Below are positions 16,343-24,704 of a stretch of 41,122 bases of DNA, piece after piece. The notes under the pieces were generated by a model, which saw only the letters and a program-made list of their open reading frames with translations, had not been told where the DNA came from and did no database searches. Every line of letters begins with the position of its first letter. Within the stretch, counting starts at the first letter, position 1. The stretch is from Terriglobales bacterium (GTDB lineage Bacteria > Acidobacteriota > Terriglobia > Terriglobales > Acidobacteriaceae): assembly GCA_035543055.1 (NCBI GenBank), contig DATKKJ010000037.1, forward strand, positions 1 to 41,122, read 5' to 3'. A program made the translations under genes and the position numbers.

Positions 16343-18565
16343 TCAGTGGCCTTCGCGGTCGCCGGGCGCGACGTCCGGAGTATCGAGCTTAAGGGCCATG
16401 CCGCGCGGGATCTCGGGCGGGGCGGCGAAGTCTTCCTTCTCGTGCCCCGCGATGGCGGCCTTCATGAACTGCATCCAGATGGGCAGCGCTGCCAGGGCGC
16501 CTGTCTCCTTGTTGCCCAGCGTCTTCTTCTCGTCAAAGCCCAGCCACACTCCGCAGGTGATCGAGGGTGAGAAGCCGATGAACCAGGCGTCGGTGAAATC
16601 GTTGGTGGTGCCGGTCTTGCCGGCCAGCGGGTGCTTGAGGGTGCTGGCCGCGTATGCTGTGCCGTGCTGCACCACGCCCTGAAGCAGCGAGACCATCACC
16701 CGCGCGGTCTGCGCGCTGATGACATCCTTGACCTCGGTGTAGCTCTCCTCCAGCACCCGGCCTTCGTAGTCGGTCACTTTGCGGATGTAGCGCGGAGTGA
16801 CACGGACGCCGTCGTTGGGAAAGGTGCTGAAGGCGGCGGTCTGCTCGTACAGGGTGATGTCGGCGGCGCCCAGGGCCAGCGGGATCACCGGGGGCAGCGG
16901 GGAGGTGATGCCGAAGCGCCGCGCGTACTCGATGACTTTCTCCACCCCCACCTTCTGCTCCAGCTTCAGGGCGGGAATGTTGCGGGAGAAGGCGATGGCC
17001 CGGCGCACGGTGATGTTCCCTTCGAACTTGCCGTCGTAGTTGTGCGGCGTGTAGGGCCCGGAGGCGGTCTGGAAGGTGATGGGCGCGTCCAGGACGACGT
17101 CGTCGGGCGACCCGCCGTTGTCGATCAACGCCGTGTAGACGTAGGGCTTGAAGGACGAGCCCACCTGGCGCAGCGCCTGGGTGGAGCGGTTGAACTTGGA
17201 TTCGTCGAAATCGCGCCCGCCGACCATGGCCTTGATGTCGCCGGTGGAGTTGTCGATGGCCAGCAGCGCTCCCTGTGCCCCGGAATCCTGCTCCAGCTGG
17301 ACCTTGGCGACGGTGTCGGCGAGCGAGAGCACCTTGACGTACGCGATGTCGCCGGCGGAGAGGATCTCGACCGGCCGCTTGCGGCCGGTCCACTTCATCT
17401 CGGCGGTGGTGATGCTGGCGGTGTAGCGCCCCAGCTTCAGCGTCGCTGATTTGTCGCTCGCCGCCGTCACCAGCGCGTGTACGTAGGAATTGGGCCCGAT
17501 GGGTTGGTCCCAGTCGGGATCTGAGTAGCCATCGAGCGTGTTCCCCATGGCGATGACGTTCTTGAGCCGGCCCTTCCAGCCGTGGCGGCGCTCGTAGGCG
17601 GCTACGCCGTCCAGCACCGCCTGGTTGGCCGTGGCCTGCAGGTCCCGGTTCAGCGACGTGTACACCCGCAAGCCTCCGGTGTGCACCTCGTCGCTGCCGT
17701 ACTTGCGCTCCAGGTAGCGGCGGATCTCCTCGACGAAATAGGGGGCCAGCCAGTTGTTCCCGCTCTGCAGGTTGAGCTTCAGGGGAGCGCGCTTGGCCCG
17801 CTCGCCTTCTTCCTTGGTGATCTTGCCGTCCTCCACCATGTTGTCGAGGACCAGATTGCGCCGCCGGACGCAGCGCTCCGGGTTGTTGATCGGCGAATAG
17901 TAATTGGGCGCCTTGGGCAGCGCGGCGAGCACCGCGGCCTCTTCCAGGGCGAGCTGACGCGCGGGCTTATTGAAGTAGTACTGGGCGCCGGCCTCAAAGC
18001 CATACACGCCGTGCCCGAGGAAGATCTGGTTGGCGTAGAGGGTGAAGATCTGGGGCTTGGTGAAGCGCCGCTCGATCTGGATGGCCAGCATGATCTCCTG
18101 GATCTTGCGGCCGTAGGTGCGGTCGGCGGAGAGGAACAGGTTGCGGGAGAGCTGCATGGTCAGCGTCGAGGCGCCCTGCGCCCGGCTGCCCGCCACCAGG
18201 TCCCGGTAGGCGGCGCCCAGGACGCGCCAGAAATTGATGCCCCAGTGCTTCTCGAAGTCCTTGTCCTCGGTGGAGATCACCGCATCGCGCAGCGACTTGG
18301 GAAAATCCTCGTAAGCAGCGATGACGCGGCGCTGCAGGGCGAAGGAGCCGATCACGCGGCCCTGGTCGTCATACAACTCGGTGACCGAACTGGGCCGGTA
18401 GCGCTCCAGTTGCGTCACCTGAGGAAGGTCGGTGGTGTAGACCACCAGCAGGCCGCCGATGGCCCCGATGGCCGCCGCCGCCACCACCAGGAAGGCGAAC
18501 AGCACCCGGCCGACGTACTTCCGTCCGCCTACACTGATGGGAGGAAGATCCGAATAAAGGGCCAT
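16343..18565 (-). CDS. Class A penicillin-binding protein (PBP1A-type)
   Basis: 740 residues from the ATG at 18565. A GTG at 18607 falls inside a repeat array and is not favoured. An N-terminal helix (FAFLVVAAAAIGAIGGLLVVY) anchors it. The GT51 glycosyltransferase domain carries catalytic Glu100 in EDKDFEKHWG, followed by QGASTLTMQLSRN. An OB-like region follows. The transpeptidase domain has Ser470 in SSFK, SRN (SxN) in AFSRNIPALK, and KTGTT in PLAGKTGTTNDFTD. It polymerises glycan strands and cross-links peptides outside the inner membrane. The C-terminal tail is short and acidic/charged. It lies downstream of the S41-like gene on the same strand, but a terminator separates the two. Confidence 0.95.
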   Translation of the reverse strand: MALYSDLPPISVGGRKYVGRVLFAFLVVAAAAIGAIGGLLVVYTTDLPQVTQLERYRPSSVTELYDDQGRVIGSFALQRRVIAAYEDFPKSLRDAVISTEDKDFEKHWGINFWRVLGAAYRDLVAGSRAQGASTLTMQLSRNLFLSADRTYGRKIQEIMLAIQIERRFTKPQIFTLYANQIFLGHGVYGFEAGAQYYFNKPARQLALEEAAVLAALPKAPNYYSPINNPERCVRRRNLVLDNMVEDGKITKEEGERAKRAPLKLNLQSGNNWLAPYFVEEIRRYLERKYGSDEVHTGGLRVYTSLNRDLQATANQAVLDGVAAYERRHGWKGRLKNVIAMGNTLDGYSDPDWDQPIGPNSYVHALVTAASDKSATLKLGRYTASITTAEMKWTGRKRPVEILSAGDIAYVKVLSLADTVAKVQLEQDSGAQGALLAIDNSTGDIKAMVGGRDFDESKFNRSTQALRQVGSSFKPYVYTALIDNGGSPDDVVLDAPITFQTASGPYTPHNYDGKFEGNITVRRAIAFSRNIPALKLEQKVGVEKVIEYARRFGITSPLPPVIPLALGAADITLYEQTAAFSTFPNDGVRVTPRYIRKVTDYEGRVLEESYTEVKDVISAQTARVMVSLLQGVVQHGTAYAASTLKHPLAGKTGTTNDFTDAWFIGFSPSITCGVWLGFDEKKTLGNKETGALAALPIWMQFMKAAIAGHEKEDFAAPPEIPRGMALKLDTPDVAPGDREGH

Positions 18566-18602
18566 GGCCGCGCTTCGCGAGGAGCTACGGTCAGAATACA
18601 CC

Positions 18603-18627
18603 AGCACCCAGTACCCGGTACCTGGTC
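18603..18627 (-). repeat. Heptamer array upstream of the PBP gene
   Basis: Read on the minus strand, units GTACCGG, GTACTGG and GTGCTGG follow each other at a strict 7-bp period. They lie after the terminator and about 38 bases before the PBP start codon. They belong to the same sequence family as the array at the S41 stop. Confidence 0.75.
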
Positions 18628-18641
18628 AGCTTTTCCAGAGA

Positions 18642-18668
18642 AACGAAAACCGCGGTCGCCCGCGGCTT
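18642..18668 (-). terminator. Rho-independent terminator between the S41-like and PBP genes
   Basis: On the minus strand AAGCCGCGG, loop GCGA, CCGCGGTTTT forms a strong stem running into a T stretch (TTTTCGTTTC). It lies between two heptamer arrays. Confidence 0.75.
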
Positions 18669-18671
18669 CAG

Positions 18672-18702
18672 CTTGGTACTGGGTACCTGGTACTTGTTAC
18701 TA
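18672..18702 (-). repeat. Heptamer array starting at the S41-like stop codon
   Basis: On the minus strand, directly after the stop TAG (18702-18700), units GTAACAA, GTACCAG, GTACCCA and GTACCAA follow at a 7-bp period. A terminator hairpin comes next. Confidence 0.8.
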
Positions 18703-19923
18703 CGCCTTCAGCGGCTTCGCCTTCAGCACATCGATGGCGCGCTTAAGCTGCTCGTCGTTCTTGTTGGTCTTGCGTTCCTCGGGCGGAACGCTCTCGGTCT
18801 CGTTCTCGTCGGGCAGCACCGCTTCGTCGTCCTGGTCCGCGACCAGGATGTTCGGCGTGACGGCCGAATCCTGGATGGCCTTGCCGTTGGGCGTGTAGTA
18901 CTTGGCCACAGACAGGATGAGGGCCGAGCCGTCGGGCATGTTGATGAGGTTCTGGACCGAACCCACGCCGAAGGTCTTGTCGCCGAGCACGTCCCCGCGG
19001 GCGTTGTCGAGCACGGCGGCGGCCACGATCTCGGCCGCGCCGGCGGTGCCCCGATTCACCAGCACCGCCAGCGGCATGGGCGGCAGATTGGTGATGGCCT
19101 TGGAAGGATCGGCGTCAAAGGTCTTGCGCCCGTACTTCTGGCCCTGGATGTAGGTGATGACCCCGTGGTTCAGGAAGAGATTGGCGGCCGCGATACCTTC
19201 TTCCTCCTCGCCGATCGCCACATTGCGCAGGTCGAGCACCAGCTTCTTGGCGCCCTGTTTCTGCAGGTCCTTGATCTTGGCCGCAATCTCCTGCGCCTTG
19301 CCCTTGGTAAGGGCGTCCACACGGATGTAGCCGATGCCGTCCTCCAGCAGCTTGTCCGTGGCCGGCGGGACGCTCACGATGGTCCGGGTGATGGTGAGCT
19401 TCTGTGGCTCCACCTTGCGGGTGCGCACGATGGAGATACTCACGTTCGAGCCGGGCTGCCCGCTGAGCAGCGTGTTGACCTCGGCCAGCGACATCTCGCG
19501 CGTACTGCGGCCCTCGATGGCCTCGATGATGTCGCCCGTGTCCACCCCCGCCTTGTCCGCGGGGCCGCCCGGGAGGGTCGAGATCACTGCCGCGTAACCG
19601 TAGCGCTTCGAGACGGCCGCCCCGATGGTGCCCTTGCCGTCGCTCTTGTGCTCCTTGTACTGCTTGTACTGCGCGGGATTCAGGTAGCTGGAATTGGCGT
19701 CGAGCGATTCCAGCAGGCCGTGCAGGGCGCCGTCGGTGACCTTCGGGATGTTGGGGTCTTCGACGTATTCGGTGCGGATGCGCGACAGCACTTCGCTGTA
19801 CACGCCGAGCTGGCGATACGCGCCATCGTCGCTCGAGGCCTTCACTCCCAGGCCGCCGACTACGGCAACCAGCACGACGACCACGGAGATGCTCAGAACT
19901 GCTACCTTCAGGCTTTTGGACAT
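18700..19923 (-). CDS. S41 (CtpA-like) family protein lacking the catalytic Ser and Lys
   Basis: 407 residues. One N-terminal membrane helix (about 5-27), the N-terminal region with DANSSYLNP, a PDZ domain (about 95-185, GGPADKAGVDTGDIIEAIEG), then the S41 core. In active C-terminal processing peptidases the core reads SASASEI with the catalytic Ser, and FGKG with the catalytic Lys 25 residues later. Here the aligned text is NRGTAGAAEI and FGVGSVQ. The Ser position is Gly295 and the Lys position is Val320, both checked at codon level. The fold appears intact, so this is probably a pseudoprotease that binds peptides or scaffolds other envelope proteins. The next gene downstream on the same strand is the penicillin-binding protein. 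An S41 call without this note would be misleading. Confidence 0.9.
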   Translation of the reverse strand: MSKSLKVAVLSISVVVVLVAVVGGLGVKASSDDGAYRQLGVYSEVLSRIRTEYVEDPNIPKVTDGALHGLLESLDANSSYLNPAQYKQYKEHKSDGKGTIGAAVSKRYGYAAVISTLPGGPADKAGVDTGDIIEAIEGRSTREMSLAEVNTLLSGQPGSNVSISIVRTRKVEPQKLTITRTIVSVPPATDKLLEDGIGYIRVDALTKGKAQEIAAKIKDLQKQGAKKLVLDLRNVAIGEEEEGIAAANLFLNHGVITYIQGQKYGRKTFDADPSKAITNLPPMPLAVLVNRGTAGAAEIVAAAVLDNARGDVLGDKTFGVGSVQNLINMPDGSALILSVAKYYTPNGKAIQDSAVTPNILVADQDDEAVLPDENETESVPPEERKTNKNDEQLKRAIDVLKAKPLKA

Positions 19924-19959
19924 CAGGAAATCTTTCGCGGGCGGTCCCCTTGTGACTCG

Positions 19960-19965
19960 ATTATA
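19960..19965 (-). promoter_or_regulatory. Candidate -10 element of the S41-like gene
   Basis: A perfect TATAAT occurs on the minus strand, about 37 bases before the start codon. No convincing -35 is found at 16-18 bases, so the promoter call rests on the -10 and its position. Confidence 0.4.
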
Positions 19966-20071
19966 ACCCGGGCCGCGGCTGCTCGGGCCTACTCAATAGA
20001 CGCTTCTGGAGTGATCGGCGTTTCTCTGTTTTTTCCCTTCTCCGAAGGAATATTCTGGCTCCGGAACACCT

Positions 20072-21298
20072 GTGTCCCGGCTCGACGACATCCTCGGCCA
20101 AAGCGTAGGCGCGCTGCGCGCCCACAAGCTGCGCGCCTCGCTGACCATCCTCGGTCTGATGATGGGAGTCGCCACCCTGATCGCGGTCATGACCATCGTC
20201 CAGGGCGCGAACCTCTATGTCGAGAGCAAGATCGCGAACCTGGGCACGGACGTGTTCCAGATGGCCAGGACCCCCTTCGTGGTCACCGACTGGGACGCGG
20301 TCATCAAGGCGCTGCGCTACAAGCGCGTCGAGATGGACGACCTGCGCGCGGTGTCGGAACGCTGCACCAGTTGCGTGCTGGTCGGGGCCTCGGCCTCCGC
20401 CACCGTGCACGTGCGTTACCAGGACAAAGAGCTCAGCGACATCAGCATCATCGGGCACACCGCCAACATGGCGGAGATCGACACCCGCACCATCGAGCTC
20501 GGCCGCTACTTCAGCGACTCGGAGGACCGTGGCATGGCCAACGTGGCCATCGTCGGGCAGACGCTCGTGGACCAGTTCTTCCCCGGGGTCGATCCGCTGG
20601 GCCGGGTGCTGCGGGTGAACAATGAGGAGTTCCGCGTCGTCGGCACCTGCGAGCGCATCGGCTCGGTACTCGGCCAGGAGCAGGACAATTTCATGATCGT
20701 CCCGCTGCGCTCTTATCTGCGCCAGTTCGGCAGCCGCTCCAGCCTCACCATCAACGTGAAGGCGGCCGGGTCCGGCGTGCCCTTCAACAAGGCGATGGAC
20801 GAAGCCCGCCTCATCCTGCGCGGACGCCGGCACCTCCAGCCCGGCCAGCCCGAAGACTTCTTCATCGGCACCAAGGAGAGCTACATCTCCTTGTGGAACT
20901 CCATCAGCGGCGCCTTTTTCGCCGTCTTCGTGATGGTGAGCGCGATCTCCGCCGTGGTCGGCGGGATCGTGATCATGAACGTGATGCTGGTGAGCGTGAC
21001 CGAGCGCACCAAGGAGATCGGCGTGCGCCGCGCGGTCGGCGCCACCCAGCGCGACATCCGGCGGCAGTTCCTGCTGGAAAGCGTCCTGCAGTGCATCATC
21101 GGGGGGGCCGCCGGCATCCTGGGCGGCTTCACCTGCGCGGTGATGCTGCGCAATTTCACTTCTTTCCCGGCGGCGGTGCAGACCTGGGTGGCGATCCTCG
21201 GACTGGTCCTCAGTTCCGCCATCGGCCTGTTCTTCGGCATCTATCCTGCGACCCGCGCGGCGCGCCTTGATCCGGTGGAGGCCCTGAGGGCGGAATGA
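20072..21298 (+). CDS. MacB/FtsX-type ABC transporter permease (first of pair)
   Basis: 408 residues from a GTG. One N-terminal helix (about 25-47, ASLTILGLMMGVATLIAVMTIV) is followed by a MacB-type periplasmic core domain (about 50-270). The C-terminal FtsX domain has three helices, including VSAISAVVGGIVIMNVMLVSVTERTKEIGVRRAVGATQRDI. The KEIGVRRAVGA coupling motif is the typical contact to the ATPase. Such permeases move substrates or transmit force across the inner membrane, often for lipoproteins, peptides or macrolides. It overlaps the next permease gene by four bases (ATGA). No ATPase or membrane-fusion gene is present nearby, so those subunits must be encoded elsewhere. Confidence 0.92.
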   Translation: MSRLDDILGQSVGALRAHKLRASLTILGLMMGVATLIAVMTIVQGANLYVESKIANLGTDVFQMARTPFVVTDWDAVIKALRYKRVEMDDLRAVSERCTSCVLVGASASATVHVRYQDKELSDISIIGHTANMAEIDTRTIELGRYFSDSEDRGMANVAIVGQTLVDQFFPGVDPLGRVLRVNNEEFRVVGTCERIGSVLGQEQDNFMIVPLRSYLRQFGSRSSLTINVKAAGSGVPFNKAMDEARLILRGRRHLQPGQPEDFFIGTKESYISLWNSISGAFFAVFVMVSAISAVVGGIVIMNVMLVSVTERTKEIGVRRAVGATQRDIRRQFLLESVLQCIIGGAAGILGGFTCAVMLRNFTSFPAAVQTWVAILGLVLSSAIGLFFGIYPATRAARLDPVEALRAE

Positions 21299-22551
21299 CG
21301 CGCCACGACCTCAAGGAGAACCTGCTGAACGCTCTGGCCACCTTGCGCGGCCACAAGGTGCGCTCCGGGCTGACCGTGCTGGGCATCGTCATCGGCGTGA
21401 CCTCGGTGATCTCGGTAGCTTCCATCATCGACGGCCTGAACCTGTACATCCAGAAGCGGGTCGAGTCGTTCGGCTCGCGGACCTACTTCATCTCGCGCAT
21501 CCCCTTCGGGCAGCCGCCCGACCGGCTGCCCGAGAAGATGCGCTCTCGCCGCTATCTCGAGGTCGGCCACGCGGAATACCTGCGTAGCGCCTGCCCCGAC
21601 ATCGAGCTTGCTACCCCCTTCAAGACCCGGGCCTTCTTCTTCGGCCAGAGCAACGAGATGCACGTGGGCGACAAGCGCGTGGAACGAGTCATCCTGCGGG
21701 GCGCCCAGCCGGATTATGTGGACGCCATCCCCCTGTTCTCGGTCAGCGAGGGCCGTTTCCTCTCCCGCTTCGATGAGGAGCACGCGCGCGACGTCGCGGT
21801 CCTGGGGGCGGCGGTCGCTGATTCCCTCTTCCCCAATGCCGATCCGGTCGGGAAGACCGCTTACTTGAACGGCAGGCTGTACGAAGTGATCGGCGTCTTT
21901 GAAAAGGACCCTGGGCTGTTCGGGGGCGGTGGCGTGGATGCCTTCGTGATGATCCCGTTGTCCAACTTCCAGAAGAACTATCCGGAGTCGAAGGAGACCC
22001 ACATCGCCTTCACGATTCCGCGGAACGGCGACCCGCAACGGGGGGTGGACGAGGTCACCGAGGCGATGCGCCGCATCCGCCACCTGCGCCACGACCAGGA
22101 CAGCGATTTCGAGGTCATCTCCTCCGATTTCCTGACCCAGCTTTGGAACCAGCTCACCGGCGCACTGGTCATTCTGACCGGCGTGATCAGCTCCGTCGGC
22201 CTGTTGGTGGGCGGCATCGGGGTGATGAATATCATGCTGATCTCGGTCACCGAACGCACCCGCGAGATCGGTGTGCGGCGCGCCATGGGCGCCCGCAAGT
22301 CCGACATCCGGGTGCAGTTCCTGCTGGAATCGGTGCTCCTGACCAGCACTGGCGGCGCGCTCGGCATCATGATCGGCATCGTCGTCGCCGCGGTTGTGCG
22401 CAACGCCTTCGCATCCGTGCCTGCTACCGTCTCGTTGTTCTGGGTCGCCGCCGGCGTGGCCATGTCCGTGGGTGTCGGCCTGTTCTTCGGTTCTTACCCG
22501 GCAAACCGCGCCGCCAACCTCGACCCCATCGTCTGCCTGCGCTACGAATAA
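21295..22551 (+). CDS. MacB/FtsX-type ABC transporter permease (second of pair)
   Basis: 418 residues with the same architecture as the preceding protein: an N-terminal helix (VRSGLTVLGIVIGVTSVISVASII), a periplasmic core, and a C-terminal FtsX domain (GVISSVGLLVGGIGVMNIMLISVTERTREIGVRRAMGA). The two are clearly related but well diverged, which suggests a heterodimeric permease. Translation is coupled through the ATGA overlap. The missing ATPase must come from another locus. The radical SAM gene starts 141 bases later, and no terminator is evident between them. Confidence 0.92.
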   Translation: MTRHDLKENLLNALATLRGHKVRSGLTVLGIVIGVTSVISVASIIDGLNLYIQKRVESFGSRTYFISRIPFGQPPDRLPEKMRSRRYLEVGHAEYLRSACPDIELATPFKTRAFFFGQSNEMHVGDKRVERVILRGAQPDYVDAIPLFSVSEGRFLSRFDEEHARDVAVLGAAVADSLFPNADPVGKTAYLNGRLYEVIGVFEKDPGLFGGGGVDAFVMIPLSNFQKNYPESKETHIAFTIPRNGDPQRGVDEVTEAMRRIRHLRHDQDSDFEVISSDFLTQLWNQLTGALVILTGVISSVGLLVGGIGVMNIMLISVTERTREIGVRRAMGARKSDIRVQFLLESVLLTSTGGALGIMIGIVVAAVVRNAFASVPATVSLFWVAAGVAMSVGVGLFFGSYPANRAANLDPIVCLRYE

Positions 22552-22692
22552 CCTCGCCGCCCCCGTCCCGCCTCCTTATGTAATCTTTTTGTAAACCTGA
22601 CGGCCGTCACAGCATTGTGTGCCGGCGACACGTCATGCTTGCAGGACGGGAAACGCTGCCTCCAGCTCACTGAGCAGCTTCCGGCTTGATAC

Positions 22693-24342
22693 ATGGAACA
22701 ACATCCCAAAGGTTCGAACGCCCGCATCCTGCTCACCAGCGTGTTTGGCCCGTACGCGCGCGACGACGAGTTCGGCAGCCGCGCCATCAATCCCATGGAG
22801 CTCTTCCAGAACCAGGTGACCCGCGCCCAGGGCGCGTTCTCCCTGCGCATGTTCCACCGCTCCTGGGGGATCACCATGATCCAGCACAATATCTCCGCCC
22901 CCTGCACGGTATTGGATTTCCCCACGCGGGAGAGGCTCGCCGAGGAGCTCAGCCGGGAGCGCTATGACATCGTCGGCATCAGCTCCATCATCGTGAATCT
23001 GCGCAAAGTGCGGGAGATGTGCCGCATGGTGCGGGAGCTGTCGCCGGGGAGCACGATCATCGTGGGCGGGCACGTTGCCGCCGTTCCCGGGCTGGAGCAC
23101 ATGATCGACGCCGACCACATCGTGAAGGGCGAAGGCATCGCCTGGATGCGGCGCTACCTGGGCGAAGACGAGCACGCGCCTATCCGCCACCCGCACATCA
23201 TCTCCGCCTTCGGCGCCCAGGTGATGGGCGTGCGAGATCGGGAGCGCGCCGGCGGCACCGCCGCCACCTTCATCCCCTCGGTCGGCTGTCCCATGGGCTG
23301 CAACTTCTGCACCACCTCCGCGTTCTTCGGCGGCAAAGGCAAGTCCGTGAACTTCTACGAGACCGGTGACGAGCTCTTCCAGGTGCTGTGCGACATCGAG
23401 GCCGCCCTGGGGGTGCAGTCGTTCTTCGTCATGGACGAGAACTTCCTGCTCAATCATCAGCGGGCGCTGCAGCTCCTGCAGCGCATGAAGGAGCACGGGA
23501 AGGCGTGGATCTTCTACGTCTTTTCCTCGGCCAACGCCATCCGCAAGTACACCATGGAGGAGCTGGTGGAGTTGGGGATCTCCTGGATCTGGCTGGGGCT
23601 GGAGTCGCCGCGCTCCGGATACGCCAAGCTGAACGGCACCGACACCCTGGCGCTGGCCCGCGAGCTGCGCGCGCACGGCATCAAGGTGCTGGGCTCCACC
23701 ATCGTGGGCATGGAGCACCACACGCCCCAGAACATCGAAGAAGAGATCGAGTTCGCCGTCTCCCACGACACCGACTTCCACCAGTTCATGCTCTACACGC
23801 CGGTGCCGGGCACGCCTCTGTATGAACAGATGAAGGAGGAAGGCCGGCTGCTCGAGCACATGGACCTGGCCGACATCCACGGCCAATTCAAGTTCAACTT
23901 CCGGCACGCCGCCATCTCGCACGGCGATTCCAAGCGCTTCCTCGACTGGGCTTTTCGCCGCGATTTTGAGCGCAACGGCCCCAGCCTGTTCCGCGTCTGC
24001 CGCACGACGCTCGAGGGCTGGAAGCGCTACAAGGACCACCCCGACGAGCGGGTGCGCCGTCGCTTCGAGTGGGAGGCGCGCGACCTGAAAGCGACTTACG
24101 CCTGGCTGCTGTGGGCGATGGAGAAGCGTCTGAGGAAGCAGAATCCCCCGGTGAGCGCGAAGATCCGTTCCTTGCGTCGCGAGCTGTCGCGGGAGTTCGG
24201 GGTCCTGCGGACCCGCCTGCTGGCGGGCGTGATCGGCCCCGCCATCCTGTGGATGCACAAGCGCGAGGAGAAGCGCCTGGCCGCGGGCGTCACCTACGAG
24301 CCGCCCACCATCCTGGAGCGCAGGAATTGGGCCTCAGTCTAG
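22693..24342 (+). CDS. B12-binding-type radical SAM protein
   Basis: 549 residues. The N-terminal part (about 10-190) has the pattern of a cobalamin-binding Rossmann domain (YDIVGISSIIVNLRKVREMCRMVRELSPGSTIIVGGHVAAVPG), although no DxHxxG motif was found. The radical SAM cluster motif is Cys199, Cys203 and Cys206 (VGCPMGCNFC), the canonical CX3CX2C. Later segments include the GLESPRSGYAKLNG and STIVGMEHHTPQNIEEEIEF blocks common to this superfamily (B12-binding, HpnJ-like or methylthiotransferase-like). A C-terminal region rich in Arg and Lys (about 440-549) has no recognised domain. The reaction cannot be assigned. Its stop overlaps the stop of the convergent receiver gene by two bases. Confidence 0.9.
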   Translation: MEQHPKGSNARILLTSVFGPYARDDEFGSRAINPMELFQNQVTRAQGAFSLRMFHRSWGITMIQHNISAPCTVLDFPTRERLAEELSRERYDIVGISSIIVNLRKVREMCRMVRELSPGSTIIVGGHVAAVPGLEHMIDADHIVKGEGIAWMRRYLGEDEHAPIRHPHIISAFGAQVMGVRDRERAGGTAATFIPSVGCPMGCNFCTTSAFFGGKGKSVNFYETGDELFQVLCDIEAALGVQSFFVMDENFLLNHQRALQLLQRMKEHGKAWIFYVFSSANAIRKYTMEELVELGISWIWLGLESPRSGYAKLNGTDTLALARELRAHGIKVLGSTIVGMEHHTPQNIEEEIEFAVSHDTDFHQFMLYTPVPGTPLYEQMKEEGRLLEHMDLADIHGQFKFNFRHAAISHGDSKRFLDWAFRRDFERNGPSLFRVCRTTLEGWKRYKDHPDERVRRRFEWEARDLKATYAWLLWAMEKRLRKQNPPVSAKIRSLRRELSREFGVLRTRLLAGVIGPAILWMHKREEKRLAAGVTYEPPTILERRNWASV

Positions 24343-24704
24343 ACAAGCGAAAGCGCCGCCTCGACCCTTTGCAGGAAGGAATCCGAGAGTTCCTCGTCCC
24401 GGATCTGGTCACCATTGAAGAATAGCGGGCACAGCCGCTGGGAAGCGCTGAGTACGAACATGAACCCCTGGGCGGGATGGTCGCGCTGGATGCTTTTCCA
24501 GGCATCGATTTCCCGCCCCTTGCGGGAAGCCATGCTGAGCAGCACCAGGCCATAGCGCCCATCTTCCCACGGGCGGCCCAGATCAGCCAGTGAGCCGACG
24601 GTATCGACTGCATAACCGTGCGTGAGCAGCATCAGGGCGCGGAGCTTGCGCGCCTTTGAGTTGTCATCCACCAGCAGGATCTTTGCCGCGGAGTTGTCAC
24701 TCAT
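24339..24704 (-). CDS. Receiver-like protein lacking the phosphoacceptor Asp
   Basis: 121 residues from the ATG at 24704; the longer reading frame upstream lacks family character. The start ILLVDDNSKARKLRALMLLTHGYAVDTV is a typical response-regulator receiver. At the phosphoacceptor position the sequence is YGLVLLSMAS, with Ser57 in place of Asp. The conserved Lys near residue 109 is not seen either (FVLSASQRLCPLF). It is therefore probably a phosphorylation-independent pseudo-receiver. Its ATG overlaps the stop of the upstream receiver gene (ATGAGTGA), so the two are translationally coupled and possibly work as a pair. Confidence 0.82.
   Translation of the reverse strand: MSDNSAAKILLVDDNSKARKLRALMLLTHGYAVDTVGSLADLGRPWEDGRYGLVLLSMASRKGREIDAWKSIQRDHPAQGFMFVLSASQRLCPLFFNGDQIRDEELSDSFLQRVEAALSLV

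Noticed and set aside
18565-18607. A GTG at 18607 as the start of the penicillin-binding protein
   Set aside because: The extra residues lie in a repeat array and have no family character. The ATG at 18565 gives the usual N-terminus.
18673-20625. A 650-residue open frame on the plus strand opposite the S41-like gene
   Set aside because: It is an antisense shadow caused by high GC and codon bias. It has no family motifs, and a supported gene lies on the opposite strand.
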